A stretch of DNA of 64,000 nt from Hymenobacter lapidarius (GTDB taxonomy: Bacteria > Bacteroidota > Bacteroidia > Cytophagales > Hymenobacteraceae). This document shows, piece by piece, positions 26,349-35,430 of the stretch. The DNA is taken from the NCBI RefSeq assembly GCF_001816145.1, contig NZ_MDZB01000044.1:1-64000 (forward strand). Reading direction: 5' to 3'. Made by a program: the position numbers and the translations under genes. Positions within the stretch are counted from its first letter, which is position 1; the number at the start of each line of letters is the position of its first letter. Below the pieces are notes generated by a model. That model saw only the letters and a program-made list of their open reading frames with translations, did no database searches and was not told the origin of the DNA.

Positions 26349-27536
26349 TTAGTATGTAAAGACGATAAGCTTAAGCAAAACCAATAATGGCAATACTTCA
26401 GTAGCGCAAAGGTAGGCAAACAAATGCAGATTCAGGAGGGAAGCGTAGGTGTGCAACGTGCGGGCAACTCGCAGAACTGTACCAACAAGCACGATGCCAA
26501 TAACCGCGCTGGCGGCCCAGGCCACGGTGCGGGGGTAGCTGGCGTTGAGGCTGAGGTAAAGAAGAAGCGCTACTGGCAGAAACAAGCCGCTGAGCAACGT
26601 AGTGCGTAGGAACTCCCGATACTGGATATTGACCAGCCCCTGCAGGCCAAAGATGTAGGCCATAATATTAATGTACAGATACTTGGCAAAAACAAACACC
26701 GTAATAAGACCAGTGTAGAGGACAACGCGGGCGACAATTGCCGTTTCGGGCACGTTGAAAAAACGGCGCAACAGCGGCAGGTTCTGTAAATCGGTGTGGA
26801 TGGCGGTGAGCAACAAGCCAAACGACAGGGCAAAGAGCACCACCAATAACAGATTCAGCAGCGAGAAAGCTGGCTTAACCAGAAAGACCTGGTCGCTGCC
26901 GGTACCGAACAACTCATCGAGCTGAAAAATACGGGCCAACCCGGGCTGGTAGGTGGTGCGCACGGCGCCATAGGAAAGGCCCAGCACCAGCAGGAGCCCC
27001 AGGTACACGTTTTGGCCCTGCGGTCCGGGAAACCGGGGCTGGGCCTGCCCCGCCTGGGCCCGGGGGAGGCCCGCAACAGCACTGCTCACGCTCACCCCGG
27101 AGAAGGATGCCAGGGCCGGCTCGCCGTCGGGCTGCCACACGGCCAGCAGGTGCGTACCGGGCGCAAGCTGGGCAGGCAAGAGCTGCGACAGGTCGAGGGA
27201 ATACGTGGTGGCCGTGCGGGCCGAAAAAACAAGTTGGTTATCGAGGAACAGACTCAGGCCGGGCTGAGCCGCGAAGGAGAGCGGGAAGGACTGGTCGCGC
27301 TCGACCCGCACCCACTGATAGTAAGCATGGGCCGGCTGGTGGTAGCCCTGCAGGTACAGTACCAGCAGGTTGCGCTTGGCATCGTGGATGAGCCAATCTT
27401 CCGACAGGGCGGAGGGCGACGACGGGGGCAGCTGCTTGTACTCGCTGGCTCGCGCAGGCGCCACCAGGCCCACCATTGCCAGCAACAGGCTGCAAACCAG
27501 CAGCCACGAGGTGCGCAAAAAGCCCGGCAGTGCCAT
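26349..27536 (-). CDS. DUF4271 membrane protein
   Basis: 395 residues from ATG 27536, which begins a signal peptide (MALPGFLRTSWLLVCSLLLA). An extracytoplasmic domain spans about residues 30-165. Several membrane helices follow in the second half, about residues 175-395. The C-terminal segment matches DUF4271, a domain of unknown function that in Bacteroidota commonly lies beside hemD. The gene starts 14 bases after the wecA-like stop and precedes hemD, so the three are probably cotranscribed. Confidence 0.85.
   Translation of the reverse strand: MALPGFLRTSWLLVCSLLLAMVGLVAPARASEYKQLPPSSPSALSEDWLIHDAKRNLLVLYLQGYHQPAHAYYQWVRVERDQSFPLSFAAQPGLSLFLDNQLVFSARTATTYSLDLSQLLPAQLAPGTHLLAVWQPDGEPALASFSGVSVSSAVAGLPRAQAGQAQPRFPGPQGQNVYLGLLLVLGLSYGAVRTTYQPGLARIFQLDELFGTGSDQVFLVKPAFSLLNLLLVVLFALSFGLLLTAIHTDLQNLPLLRRFFNVPETAIVARVVLYTGLITVFVFAKYLYINIMAYIFGLQGLVNIQYREFLRTTLLSGLFLPVALLLYLSLNASYPRTVAWAASAVIGIVLVGTVLRVARTLHTYASLLNLHLFAYLCATEVLPLLVLLKLIVFTY
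26407..26414 (-). promoter_or_regulatory. Possible internal -7 box (TACCTTTG) before hemD
   Basis: A minus-strand TACCTTTG lies inside the DUF4271 coding sequence, about 140 bases before the hemD start. It may be coding coincidence. Confidence 0.3.
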
Positions 27537-27549
27537 GAGACGAAGCGCG

Positions 27550-28632
27550 TTAATTGCCGGTGTCGGCGGCCAGGAGCTGGCGGCGCGAGATACGGCTTTG
27601 GTACACCCCAAAGAAAATGCTCAGCAGCGCCGAGAAGGCGGCCAGGGCCACGATGAGCACGGTATTGCCCAGGGCAGCAAACCGGATGACGAACAGGATA
27701 GCCAGAATATTGAGCAAGCCCAGCAGCAGCACCGTGCTGATTTGCTGAAAGCCCATGGCCAGGATGCGGTGGTGAATGTGGTTTTTGTCGGGGGAGAAGG
27801 GGGAGCGGCCGGCCAGCATGCGCAGGGAGAAAACCCGCAGGGTATCAAACAGCGGCACAAACAGGATGCCGACGGCCACCGACGGCGACGAAGACCCGAA
27901 CGGCTCCCCTACCCGCGCGCCCATTTCGATGAACTGAATGGCCAGCACCGACACAATGAAGCCGCACACAAGGGAGCCCGTGTCGCCCATGAAAATGGGG
28001 GCCCGGTGGAAATTGTAGCGCAAAAAGCCCATCAAGCCGCCAATGAGGCACACCGCCACGTAGGCGTAGTTGCTATAGGCCGGGCCGCCGTACTTATAGA
28101 AGTAATACCCAAACGTGATGCAGGCAATCAGCACGATGGTACCGGCGAGGCCATCGAGGCCGTCGATAAGGTTGATGGCGTTGGTAATGCCCACAATGAC
28201 ACCCAGGGTGAAGGCGAAGCTAACGCCAACCGGCAGGGTCCAGATACCCAGAATGCCCTGAAAGCTGGTGATGCGCACGTCGGCCATTATCATCACAATG
28301 CCCGTGGCCAGGAGTTGGCCCACAAACTTCTTGGAAACGGACATGCCCACCAAGTCGTCCTTCAAGCCCACAAAGAAGAGGATGATGCAACCGGCCAGCA
28401 GCTCTTTGGCGCCGTTTTGCAGCGGAGCAAATATGGTGAGGGCCGACATGAACCCCGCGAACACAGCCACGCCGCCCAGGCGCGGCGTGAGCGACTGGTG
28501 CACCGTGCGCCCGTTGGGCGTGTCGAGCATGTTTTTGAGGTGCGCAATGTAGATGATGGAGGGCACCGCAAAGAGGGACACCAGCAGCGCCCACATCCAG
28601 GAAAGTGCCAAGGGAATATCAAAATGAGTCAT
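27550..28632 (-). CDS. WecA/TagO-type undecaprenyl-phosphate sugar-1-phosphate transferase
   Basis: 360 residues with about ten membrane helices. It has the polyprenyl-phosphate transferase motifs GLKDDLVG, NAINLIDGLDGLAG, RAPIFMGDTGSL and NHIHHRI. The HIHHR form marks the WecA/TagO/WbpL branch, which starts O-antigen, teichoic or capsular chains on undecaprenyl phosphate, rather than MraY. The sugar cannot be told from sequence alone. It heads the run wecA-like, DUF4271, hemD. Confidence 0.9.
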   Translation of the reverse strand: MTHFDIPLALSWMWALLVSLFAVPSIIYIAHLKNMLDTPNGRTVHQSLTPRLGGVAVFAGFMSALTIFAPLQNGAKELLAGCIILFFVGLKDDLVGMSVSKKFVGQLLATGIVMIMADVRITSFQGILGIWTLPVGVSFAFTLGVIVGITNAINLIDGLDGLAGTIVLIACITFGYYFYKYGGPAYSNYAYVAVCLIGGLMGFLRYNFHRAPIFMGDTGSLVCGFIVSVLAIQFIEMGARVGEPFGSSSPSVAVGILFVPLFDTLRVFSLRMLAGRSPFSPDKNHIHHRILAMGFQQISTVLLLGLLNILAILFVIRFAALGNTVLIVALAAFSALLSIFFGVYQSRISRRQLLAADTGN

Positions 28633-28698
28633 AAAGAATACAATAGGCCGCCCGGGAAGGTCAAATTTTTGAAAACCCCGGCACGGGATTAAAAACCG

Positions 28699-29115
28699 TT
28701 AGCTGTGTAAAATTCCGACCCGGTCAAGCAAGGCAATGTGGGTGAAATTATCGGCTACGATGGAGTCGGGCACGAAAATGAATTTCTTATCAAAAATCTG
28801 AGGGCCATTGTAGTAGCTGACCCAGTACTGGTTATTCAAATGAAAAAGCGCCGAATCGATGGGTTCGACGGGCACTGCGGTGTGGGGCGGCACTTCTTCG
28901 AAGACGTAACGCAGCGTGGACGTGCGCACCTTCTCCCCGTCATCCTGCAGGCCGTAGCCGTTGGCATTCACAATGACGTTTTGAAGCGGGAAAGCGTTGT
29001 GATTGAGCAGGTAAACCTGCCAGATGGCCTGGCCTTCGGGCGTCAGCGCCGCTTCGTCGGGGATGACGGCTACCGAAACGCCTTCTACAGGGTCAAAAGA
29101 AATGTCTCGTTTCAA
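28699..29115 (-). CDS. Conserved small protein of unknown function
   Basis: 138 residues, no signal peptide or membrane helix. The pattern (GQAIWQVYLLNHNAFPLQNVI, a mid-protein FEEVPPHTAVPVEP and a C-terminal FDKKFIFVPDSI) suggests a compact beta-sandwich. Proteins of this size occur widely in Bacteroidota, but I do not know a function. It lies 60 bases after lipB on the same strand and before wecA, so it may belong to either transcript. Confidence 0.75.
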   Translation of the reverse strand: MKRDISFDPVEGVSVAVIPDEAALTPEGQAIWQVYLLNHNAFPLQNVIVNANGYGLQDDGEKVRTSTLRYVFEEVPPHTAVPVEPIDSALFHLNNQYWVSYYNGPQIFDKKFIFVPDSIVADNFTHIALLDRVGILHS

Positions 29116-29175
29116 GGCAGCGGACTTTAGGCAGTTTCTACGGATTGGGAGGCGGTGGCGGGCGCTTGCCGGCGG

Positions 29176-29973
29176 CTACGCACGGACCTCGCTGGCTCCG
29201 AGCAGTTCGAGTAAGTGAGGCAACAGACGTTCCTGAACGTCGGCGACCGATACGGACGCTCCGCTCCCCAACTCTTGTGCCAGAGAAGTCACGGCTTTGT
29301 CGGTGATGCCGCAGGGCACGATGTGGCCAAAGTAGTTGAGGTCGGGGTTGACGTTCAGGGCGAAGCCGTGCAGCGTGACCCAGCGGCTGCACTTCACGCC
29401 CAGCGCGCAAATCTTGCGGGGGTTGGCGGCGCCTTCCTCCCAGTCTAGCCACACGCCGGTGAGCCCGGCAATGCGGCCGGCGCGCAGGCCGTATTCGGCC
29501 AGGGTGCGAATGACCGCCTCCTCCAGGGTACGCAAGTACCAGTGGATGTCGGGCCGGAAGTTGTCGAGGTCGAGAATGGGGTACCCCACTAGCTGGCCGG
29601 GGCCGTGGTAGGTGATGTCGCCGCCGCGGTTGATGCGGTGGAAGCTGGCGCCGTGCGCCGTGAGGGCGGCTTCGTTGAGGAGCAGGTGCTCGGGCTTGCC
29701 GCTTTTGCCCAGGGTGTAGGTGTGCGGGTGCTCGCAGAGCAGCAGGTGGTTGGGGGTGGGAGCCGGGGCGGCCCCAGTGGTTTCGGCCTGGCGGTTTTGG
29801 GTTTTCACGGCCAGCGTGGCGTCCATCAGCTCCTCTTGGTAGTGCCAGGTGGGCACGTATTCAACCAACCCGAGGCGTTGCACCTGCAGGGTGGGGTTGA
29901 GTAGCGGCGCGGCGGCGCCAACGGGGAGGGCGTCGAGCAGTTGGTGGGGAAACTGGTCTACGGAGGAGGCCAT
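29176..29973 (-). CDS. lipB: Octanoyltransferase LipB
   Basis: 265 residues from ATG 29973. LipB moves octanoyl from octanoyl-ACP to lipoyl domains, the first step of lipoate synthesis. Visible are HPHTYTLGKSGKPEHLL, the signature RGGDITYHGPGQLVGYPI, the lysine of GVKCSRWVTLHGFALNV and the catalytic cysteine in HIVPCGI. The N-terminal 40 residues extend beyond the usual start. A -7 box lies 26 bases upstream. Confidence 0.95.
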   Translation of the reverse strand: MASSVDQFPHQLLDALPVGAAAPLLNPTLQVQRLGLVEYVPTWHYQEELMDATLAVKTQNRQAETTGAAPAPTPNHLLLCEHPHTYTLGKSGKPEHLLLNEAALTAHGASFHRINRGGDITYHGPGQLVGYPILDLDNFRPDIHWYLRTLEEAVIRTLAEYGLRAGRIAGLTGVWLDWEEGAANPRKICALGVKCSRWVTLHGFALNVNPDLNYFGHIVPCGITDKAVTSLAQELGSGASVSVADVQERLLPHLLELLGASEVRA

Positions 29974-29998
29974 GAGCGGGAAAGAGGACAACGGGACG

Positions 29999-30006
29999 CA
30001 AAGGTA
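29999..30006 (-). promoter_or_regulatory. -7 box (TACCTTTG) before lipB
   Basis: Minus-strand TACCTTTG matches TAnnTTTG and lies 26 bases before the chosen lipB ATG, which supports that start. Confidence 0.55.
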
Positions 30007-30173
30007 CTAAGCGCGGTAGGCTTTCCCCGGCTCCTTCGTCCGCGGACTTCCCGTTTTTCGTTTCGCAACCTACGAGCTTGCGGCGGCCGGAGATTTGCCG
30101 GCCAGCGGCTAGCTTGCGGCGGTTCTTTGGCTCTTGCTTTATGGCCGCCGCCTCACTCCTTAACCCCTGCTTG

Positions 30174-30533
30174 ATGGCCCATGCCCCCCACGAGTTAGGC
30201 CGCGCCGGCGAAGCCGCCGCGGCCGACCATTTTCTGGCGCTGGGCTACGAGGTGGTGGCACGTAGCTACCGACACGGCCGCGCCGAAGTCGACCTGGTGG
30301 TGCGACGTGGCGTGGCGCTACTGGTATTTGTGGAGGTGAAGACCCGCTCCTCGGGGCAGTACGGGGCGCCCGAGACGTTCGTCTCGACCCGAAAAAAGGA
30401 ATTGTTCCGACTAGCGGCCACCCACCTGCAGGAAGAAATGGACTGGCGCGGCGACATCCGCTTCGATATCCTGGCCCTCACCCTGCTCAGCCAGGGGTTT
30501 TTCATCGAACACTTCGAAGATGCGTTCTATTGA
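30174..30533 (+). CDS. yraN: YraN family (UPF0102) nuclease-like protein
   Basis: 119 residues from ATG 30174, the normal length of YraN; upstream in-frame starts add unrelated residues. It has the HELGRAGEAAAADHFLALGYEVVARSYR start and the PD-(D/E)xK-like core AEVDLVV...LVFVEVKTRSS. The family resembles Holliday-junction resolvases but its biological role is not settled. It is divergent from lipB. Confidence 0.92.
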   Translation: MAHAPHELGRAGEAAAADHFLALGYEVVARSYRHGRAEVDLVVRRGVALLVFVEVKTRSSGQYGAPETFVSTRKKELFRLAATHLQEEMDWRGDIRFDILALTLLSQGFFIEHFEDAFY

Positions 30534-30639
30534 GTTGTCAGACAGTAGTTGTTGGCTGCTTGTTGCCAGTTGTCTGGATGCGAACAACTGACAACTGCTC
30601 TACTGCTACAACGCGCCCATGGCCCCGGTAGCGTTCCGC
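30534..30639. repeat. Gap with degenerate GTTGTCAG-type inverted words
   Basis: The gap holds AGTTGTCAG...GTTGTTGGC on the left and CAACTGACAACT on the right, the same vocabulary as the repeats at 8613 and 11283. Pairing is short and imperfect. Confidence 0.45.
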
Positions 30640-31674
30640 TTACTTGGCGCGTTTTGGCAACACCTTGGGGGCGGCGCGGGGCACGGGACGGCGCTGGCCG
30701 GGCCGGTCCACGGCCTCGGGCTGGCCGCGCTTGTCGATGTTCTTGTCCTTATCGAAGATGATGGTGGCGTTGCGGTTGTACTCCCGCACGAGTTCGGGCT
30801 CGGCCACTTCCGGGTCGTAGCCAGACTCGGCGTACTGGTATTCGTAGTGGCGGCGGTTGCGGAAGCCCCAGTATTTGGTCCAGGTGCCCACGCGCTTGCC
30901 GTTCTCAAACTGCCCGCGCCAGTCGGCCTGCCCGTTGATGAGAAACTTGGCGTAGTCGCCTTCCAGCTTGCCGTTCACGTAGGGCACTACTTCGTTGATG
31001 AGGCTACGGTCTTCGCCGTAGTAGCTCACGTTGGCGTCGCGCGGGAAGCCCATTTCGTAGTGGATTTTGGTCAGCAGCACCCCGTTCCGGTCAAACCGCT
31101 CCCAGCGCAGGTGGCGGGTACCCAGGGCGTAATAGCCCGTCTCTATCACCTTATTGTTTTGCAGCTTTTTATAAGGACCGTGCAGAATTTTCAGGCTCGC
31201 AATGTCTTCCTCAATTGCCGCCAGCTTCAGGATTTTGTGCTTCTTGGTATCGAAGTAGTAATGGGCCGGCGCGTAGGCATTGAGCGGCAGTGGGTACTTC
31301 AGAAAATAGAAAACCTCGACAATCTGGTTGCGGCCCTTGGGACCCGATTTAGCAAAGCCCTTTTTAATTTTTTCACCCAGAAATACCTTCTTTTTCTTGC
31401 TGGGCTTGCGCTGGGCTGCCTTTTCGGCCTCTTTGGCAGCACGCTCCTGCTCTTTGGTAATCACCACTTTGCGGGCCGTGCTGAGCGATGGGCTGCCCTT
31501 GAGCGTGTCGGCGGTGCGGGTTAGCGTGTCCGAAGCCAGCACCGCCACGGCCTGCGCCGGATTGCTGTTGAAGGAAACCGCTTTGCGGGTGCACGCCCAT
31601 GGCAGCAAGGTGGCCAGCAGCAGCGCAAAAGCAAGGAAACGCAGCGGCCGCAGCCACAAACGGGAATTAGGCAT
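30640..31674 (-). CDS. Lipoprotein with MORN/YwqK-like repeats
   Basis: 344 residues from ATG 31674. The signal peptide ends in a cysteine after LLATLLPWA, so a lipoprotein is likely. A basic low-complexity stretch (KPSKKKKVFLGEKIKKGF) precedes repeated units of the form G..EG.Y..F (VNGKLEGDYAKFLINGQADWRGQFENGKRVGTWTKYW). This resembles the MORN-type repeats of YwqK proteins, which bind other proteins or membranes. Its C terminus is proline-arginine rich. Function unknown. Confidence 0.75.
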   Translation of the reverse strand: MPNSRLWLRPLRFLAFALLLATLLPWACTRKAVSFNSNPAQAVAVLASDTLTRTADTLKGSPSLSTARKVVITKEQERAAKEAEKAAQRKPSKKKKVFLGEKIKKGFAKSGPKGRNQIVEVFYFLKYPLPLNAYAPAHYYFDTKKHKILKLAAIEEDIASLKILHGPYKKLQNNKVIETGYYALGTRHLRWERFDRNGVLLTKIHYEMGFPRDANVSYYGEDRSLINEVVPYVNGKLEGDYAKFLINGQADWRGQFENGKRVGTWTKYWGFRNRRHYEYQYAESGYDPEVAEPELVREYNRNATIIFDKDKNIDKRGQPEAVDRPGQRRPVPRAAPKVLPKRAK

Positions 31675-31797
31675 GAATCGCACGGGATGATTTTGCGGCA
31701 CTAACGTAAAGGTATACCGGTTTGGTGCCTTGGGGAATGGGGCCGAGTTGGTGAATAAAGGAAGAACTGGCGGCGGCCACGCAGCGCCTGGCCTGGG

Positions 31798-32619
31798 TCA
31801 GCACTCCACCCTCCGGGTCGCTACATGCAGCCGTTGGCCCGCTACCAGCAGGTGCAGCCGCAGCCCGTGCCCGCTGATGGGGCGGCCTTCGGCGATGGTC
31901 GGCACGTTATTGTGGGTCGTGTCGCTGGCGTCTACCACCACCACCACTTCTTCGCCAAATACCGCTGCGGGCTGGTTGGGGTGCAGAAGGAGGCCGGTTT
32001 CCTCGCTCAGGCCGATGCCCAACAGACTGGGCTGGGCCAGCACCGCGTGCATCAGGCGGGGGTAGCGGCCCCGCTCGGCAAAGTGCTGGTCGAGGAGCAC
32101 ACCGGGCAGCAGGCCCAGCCCGGGCTTCACCTCAATGCGCCCGCCCAGCAGGCTGCGCCAGCCGTGGCCGTACACCAGCATGTACTCGGCCATGGCCGAC
32201 GCTCCGGCGCTGGTGCCGGCCAGCACAAAGCCATCTTCGTGCCGATACTTGTCCTTGAGAATGGTTAGAAACTCGGTGTTTAACAGGAATTCCGTGAGGC
32301 GCTCCTGGTCGCCGCCGCTCATGAAAACGAGTGTGGCCTTGCGCAGGCGCGCCAGCGTGGCGGGGTCGTCGGCGGGGTGGGTTTCGTCCACGCGCAGGTG
32401 CCGCACGTGCGGGCAGTTCAGCTGGTGCCAGGAGTGGGCGTAGGCGGCAGCAGTGCGGGCGGGCTGGCGCCGGGTAGCGGTGGTGAGCACCTCAATAATG
32501 GCCGACTGGCCGGGAATGAGCCCGGCCAACAGGGCCAGCATGGGGTCGTCGTCGCCACCGCCCAGCATGACCAGGGTGCCACGCGGTGCACCCGCAGAAG
32601 TAGTAAAAGGCATCAACAT
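31798..32619 (-). CDS. Cyanophycinase-like peptidase (family S51)
   Basis: 273 residues. Cyanophycinases cut the arginine-aspartate polymer cyanophycin to dipeptides. The fold is marked by GTLVMLGGGDDD at the start, LVFMSGGDQERL, and the serine nucleophile in LAGTSAGASAMAEYM, followed by GLGLLPGVLLDQHFAERGR. No cyanophycin synthetase is nearby, so the substrate may be another aspartyl peptide. No signal peptide is visible; a start two codons later is possible. Confidence 0.85.
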   Translation of the reverse strand: MLMPFTTSAGAPRGTLVMLGGGDDDPMLALLAGLIPGQSAIIEVLTTATRRQPARTAAAYAHSWHQLNCPHVRHLRVDETHPADDPATLARLRKATLVFMSGGDQERLTEFLLNTEFLTILKDKYRHEDGFVLAGTSAGASAMAEYMLVYGHGWRSLLGGRIEVKPGLGLLPGVLLDQHFAERGRYPRLMHAVLAQPSLLGIGLSEETGLLLHPNQPAAVFGEEVVVVVDASDTTHNNVPTIAEGRPISGHGLRLHLLVAGQRLHVATRRVEC

Positions 32620-32714
32620 GAATTTAAGTCAGCAAGATGGCGGTTTTGGTTACAATACAGCCCCCGCCTTTATCACTTAACGGTTATTTTTAGCCCAAAG
32701 CTATGCTTTAGCCC

Positions 32715-32722
32715 TACTTTTG
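32715..32722 (+). promoter_or_regulatory. -7 box (TACTTTTG) before mgtE
   Basis: TACTTTTG matches TAnnTTTG and lies 63 bases before the mgtE start. Confidence 0.55.
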
Positions 32723-32785
32723 TCGGGCTACTTCTCCCTCCTTTCAATCCCGCTTGCCTAGCGAAGCACTCTCCTTCCTCTTTAC

Positions 32786-34165
32786 ATGCAGCCGCAGACC
32801 GTGGAAACCATCACGTCCCTGATTCAGGAGGGCGAATTTTTCAAGCTGAAGCAGGTGCTCCGCGAGTTTCAACCGTCGGAGCTGGTCACGCTCATTGAAG
32901 AGGAAGAGGAACGCGAGCAGCTCATCATCTTCCGGCTGCTGCCCCTGAAGCTGGCCACCGAGGTGTTCGAATACTTGGACCTGGAAATTCAGCGGCACTT
33001 CCTCGATAACCTGGCCCAGGACAAGATGGCCGACATCCTCAACGAGATGTCGCCAGACGACCGCACGGCCCTGCTGGAGTTCCTGCCCGCCAACTTCGTG
33101 GCCGAGCTCATCCAAAGCCTTTCGGAGCCCGAGCGCAAGGTGACGCTGCAGCTGCTGGGCTACCCGGAGGACTCCGTAGGCCGCCTGATGACGCCCGACT
33201 ACATTGCCATCCGCGAGACGTGGACGGTGCAGCAGGTGCTCGACTACGTGCGCCAGCACGGCGGGCAGTCCGAAACGCTGAGCATGCTCTACGTAACCGA
33301 TGCGCACGGCGTGCTCATCGACGACATTCGCATTCGGGAGTTCCTGCTCTCGGCCCCCACCATCCGGGTGCGCGACCTCATGGACCGCCGCTTCGTGCAG
33401 CTCACCGCCGTGCAGGACCAGGAAGAAGCCATCGACGTGTTCCGGCGCAACGACCGCAACGCCCTGCCCGTGGTATCGGACCAGGGCATTCTGCTCGGCA
33501 TCGTGACCATCGACGACATCCTGAGCATTCGCGAGCAGGAAGACACCGAGGACATGCAGAAGCTGGGCGGCTCCGAAGCCCTGGACGAGCCCTACCTGGC
33601 CACGCCCCTGCTGGGCATGCTCAAGAAGCGCGCCGGCTGGCTGGTTATCCTCCTGATTGGGGAAATGTTCACGGCCACGGCGCTCAAGTCCTTTGAGGAA
33701 GAAATTGCCAAGGCCGTGGTGCTCACCATCTTTATCCCCCTCATTATCAGCGCCGGGGGCAACGCTGGCTCGCAGGCCACTTCGCTCATCATCCGGGCCA
33801 TGAGCCTCGGCGAGCTGACCATTGGGGACTGGTGGCGCGTGATGCGGCGCGAGCTGGCGACGGGGGCCATGCTGGGCGCAATATTGGGCGCGGTAGGCTT
33901 GCTGCGCATCCTGCTCTGGTCGCGCATCTTCCCCGGCGAGTACGGGACCTATTACTGGGGCATTGCCCTCACGGTGGGTTCATCGCTGGTCGGCATCGTG
34001 CTGTGGGGCTCGTTGTGCGGCTCCATGCTGCCCCTGTTGCTCAAGCGGCTTGGCGCTGACCCTGCCACGTCCTCGGCCCCCTTCGTGGCCACGCTGGTCG
34101 ACGTGACCGGGGTTGTGATTTACTTTGCGTTCGCCCTCTTATTCCTGAGCGGCACGCTGCTCTAG
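32786..34165 (+). CDS. mgtE: Magnesium transporter MgtE
   Basis: 459 residues, the standard length. The cytoplasmic N domain of helical repeats (about 1-130) and a pair of CBS domains (about 135-260, with SVGRLMTPDYIAI and VRDLMDRRFVQL) sense magnesium. Five membrane helices (about 285-455) form the channel as a dimer, with the signature SAGGNAGSQATSLIIRA. It takes up Mg2+ across the inner membrane. A lipoprotein gene follows on the same strand. Confidence 0.96.
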   Translation: MQPQTVETITSLIQEGEFFKLKQVLREFQPSELVTLIEEEEEREQLIIFRLLPLKLATEVFEYLDLEIQRHFLDNLAQDKMADILNEMSPDDRTALLEFLPANFVAELIQSLSEPERKVTLQLLGYPEDSVGRLMTPDYIAIRETWTVQQVLDYVRQHGGQSETLSMLYVTDAHGVLIDDIRIREFLLSAPTIRVRDLMDRRFVQLTAVQDQEEAIDVFRRNDRNALPVVSDQGILLGIVTIDDILSIREQEDTEDMQKLGGSEALDEPYLATPLLGMLKKRAGWLVILLIGEMFTATALKSFEEEIAKAVVLTIFIPLIISAGGNAGSQATSLIIRAMSLGELTIGDWWRVMRRELATGAMLGAILGAVGLLRILLWSRIFPGEYGTYYWGIALTVGSSLVGIVLWGSLCGSMLPLLLKRLGADPATSSAPFVATLVDVTGVVIYFAFALLFLSGTLL

Positions 34166-34214
34166 TCCGCTTGTCATGGTTGCCACCGTAGGAAAGCTCA
34201 TCGGTTGGATAGGA

Positions 34215-34919
34215 ATGAAGCGCCTCCTTGCGGGAGCAGCTGCCAGCGGCATGCTGGCGCTCAGCAGCTGCACGGTGGTGGGCAACGTAACGCAGCTCGA
34301 CGACGACTACTACCGATTGATACGGCGCGAATCACCAGATTCACTGGTGGCAGCGCTGCAGGCGAAAAAGGATTTCTACGTGCAGCAGCGCGCCGACACG
34401 TTGCTCCTGACGCCTCCTTCCGGCGCCGCCCTGCTCACCTACCGCTACCGCCTGCAGCCCAACCAACGAGTGGTGCTGCTGCGCCGCCGTCTGGACGTTG
34501 ACGTGTTTACCATTCCCTTCAAAATGCGTCCCTCGCAGGGCAGCGTGCCGGTGCAACTCAACACCAACTTCAACGCCGCCATTTACCTGGGACGCCGCCT
34601 GGATTTTTACGCGCTGCGAACCAAACGCAGCACGCCGTTTGGGGCCACGCCGCACGTGCGAGCCACGGGCATCGGCTACGGGGCCTTCGTGGGCGTGGGC
34701 TCCACCGTCGTCAACCCCGACGTGACGCGGCAGCGCGCCACCATTGCCGACTACGAAGGACTGGTGGTGCACGGCGGGCTGGCCGCCATCTACGATGCCC
34801 GTGCCTTCAACATTGGGGTGGCCGTGGGTGCCGACCAGCTGCTGGGGCCCGATGGCCCGCACTGGGTGTACCGCCGCAAGCCCTGGTTTGGGGTGCTGTT
34901 TGGCCTAGACCTGAACTAA
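34215..34919 (+). CDS. Lipoprotein of unknown function
   Basis: 234 residues from ATG 34215, with a lipoprotein signal ending LALSSC. No known domain was recognised. The sequence has regular beta-strand spacing (LLTYRYRLQPNQRVVLLRRRLDVDV, then GIGYGAFVGVGSTVVNPDV, and a final WFGVLFGLDLN) that could form an outer-membrane-associated beta structure. It starts 50 bases after mgtE. Confidence 0.75.
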   Translation: MKRLLAGAAASGMLALSSCTVVGNVTQLDDDYYRLIRRESPDSLVAALQAKKDFYVQQRADTLLLTPPSGAALLTYRYRLQPNQRVVLLRRRLDVDVFTIPFKMRPSQGSVPVQLNTNFNAAIYLGRRLDFYALRTKRSTPFGATPHVRATGIGYGAFVGVGSTVVNPDVTRQRATIADYEGLVVHGGLAAIYDARAFNIGVAVGADQLLGPDGPHWVYRRKPWFGVLFGLDLN

Positions 34920-34928
34920 GCCCGGGCG

Positions 34929-35333
34929 CTACTCCACCCGGCGGCGGTTGGCTTTTTTCTCGCCGTCTTTCTTCTTACCCTCCAGCCGCTTGCGCACGGC
35001 GCCTTTGCTGGGCTTGGTGGCCTTGCGGGGCTTGGGACGGCGCAAGCTCTTGAGCAGCAGCTCGTGAAACCGAGCCAAGGCAATTTCCTTGTTGCGCAGC
35101 TGGCTGCGGTCGTCTTGGGCCGTGATGAGCAGCAGGCCCTCGGCGGTGAGCTGATTGGCAACCTTTTCCAGAATCAGCGCTTTCTGCGCCTCAGTCAAGA
35201 CCTGCGAATCCTGCAGGTGAAAGCGCAGCTCCACCCGCGACTCCACCTTGTTCACGTTTTGCCCGCCCGGGCCGCTGGAACGGCTGGTTTGGAAAGTGAT
35301 TTCGGGCAGGAAAGCGGTAGCGGGCGGCAGCAC
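34929..35333 (-). CDS. arfB: Peptidyl-tRNA hydrolase ArfB (ribosome rescue)
   Basis: 134 residues. ArfB releases the nascent chain from ribosomes stalled at mRNA ends. The catalytic GGQ lies in RSSGPGGQNVNKVESRVELRF. The C-terminal tail is rich in lysine and arginine (KPRKATKPSKGAVRKRLEGK), as needed to enter the empty mRNA channel. The start is GTG at 35333; no ATG is available in frame. Confidence 0.93.
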   Translation of the reverse strand: MLPPATAFLPEITFQTSRSSGPGGQNVNKVESRVELRFHLQDSQVLTEAQKALILEKVANQLTAEGLLLITAQDDRSQLRNKEIALARFHELLLKSLRRPKPRKATKPSKGAVRKRLEGKKKDGEKKANRRRVE

Positions 35334-35339
35334 TTTTTT

Positions 35340-35430
35340 AATTATGAATTAAGAATTATGAGTTATGAATTGGGCCATTTAGCTCGTGCATAAACACCAA
35401 CTTATAATTCATAACTTATAATTCGTAATT
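35340..35430. repeat. Inverted repeat between the KAS III and arfB genes
   Basis: Arms 35340-35369 and 35401-35430 (30 bases, about 23 matching) are made of degenerate AATTATGA words. The right arm overlaps the stop of the KAS III-like gene at 35429. Confidence 0.8.
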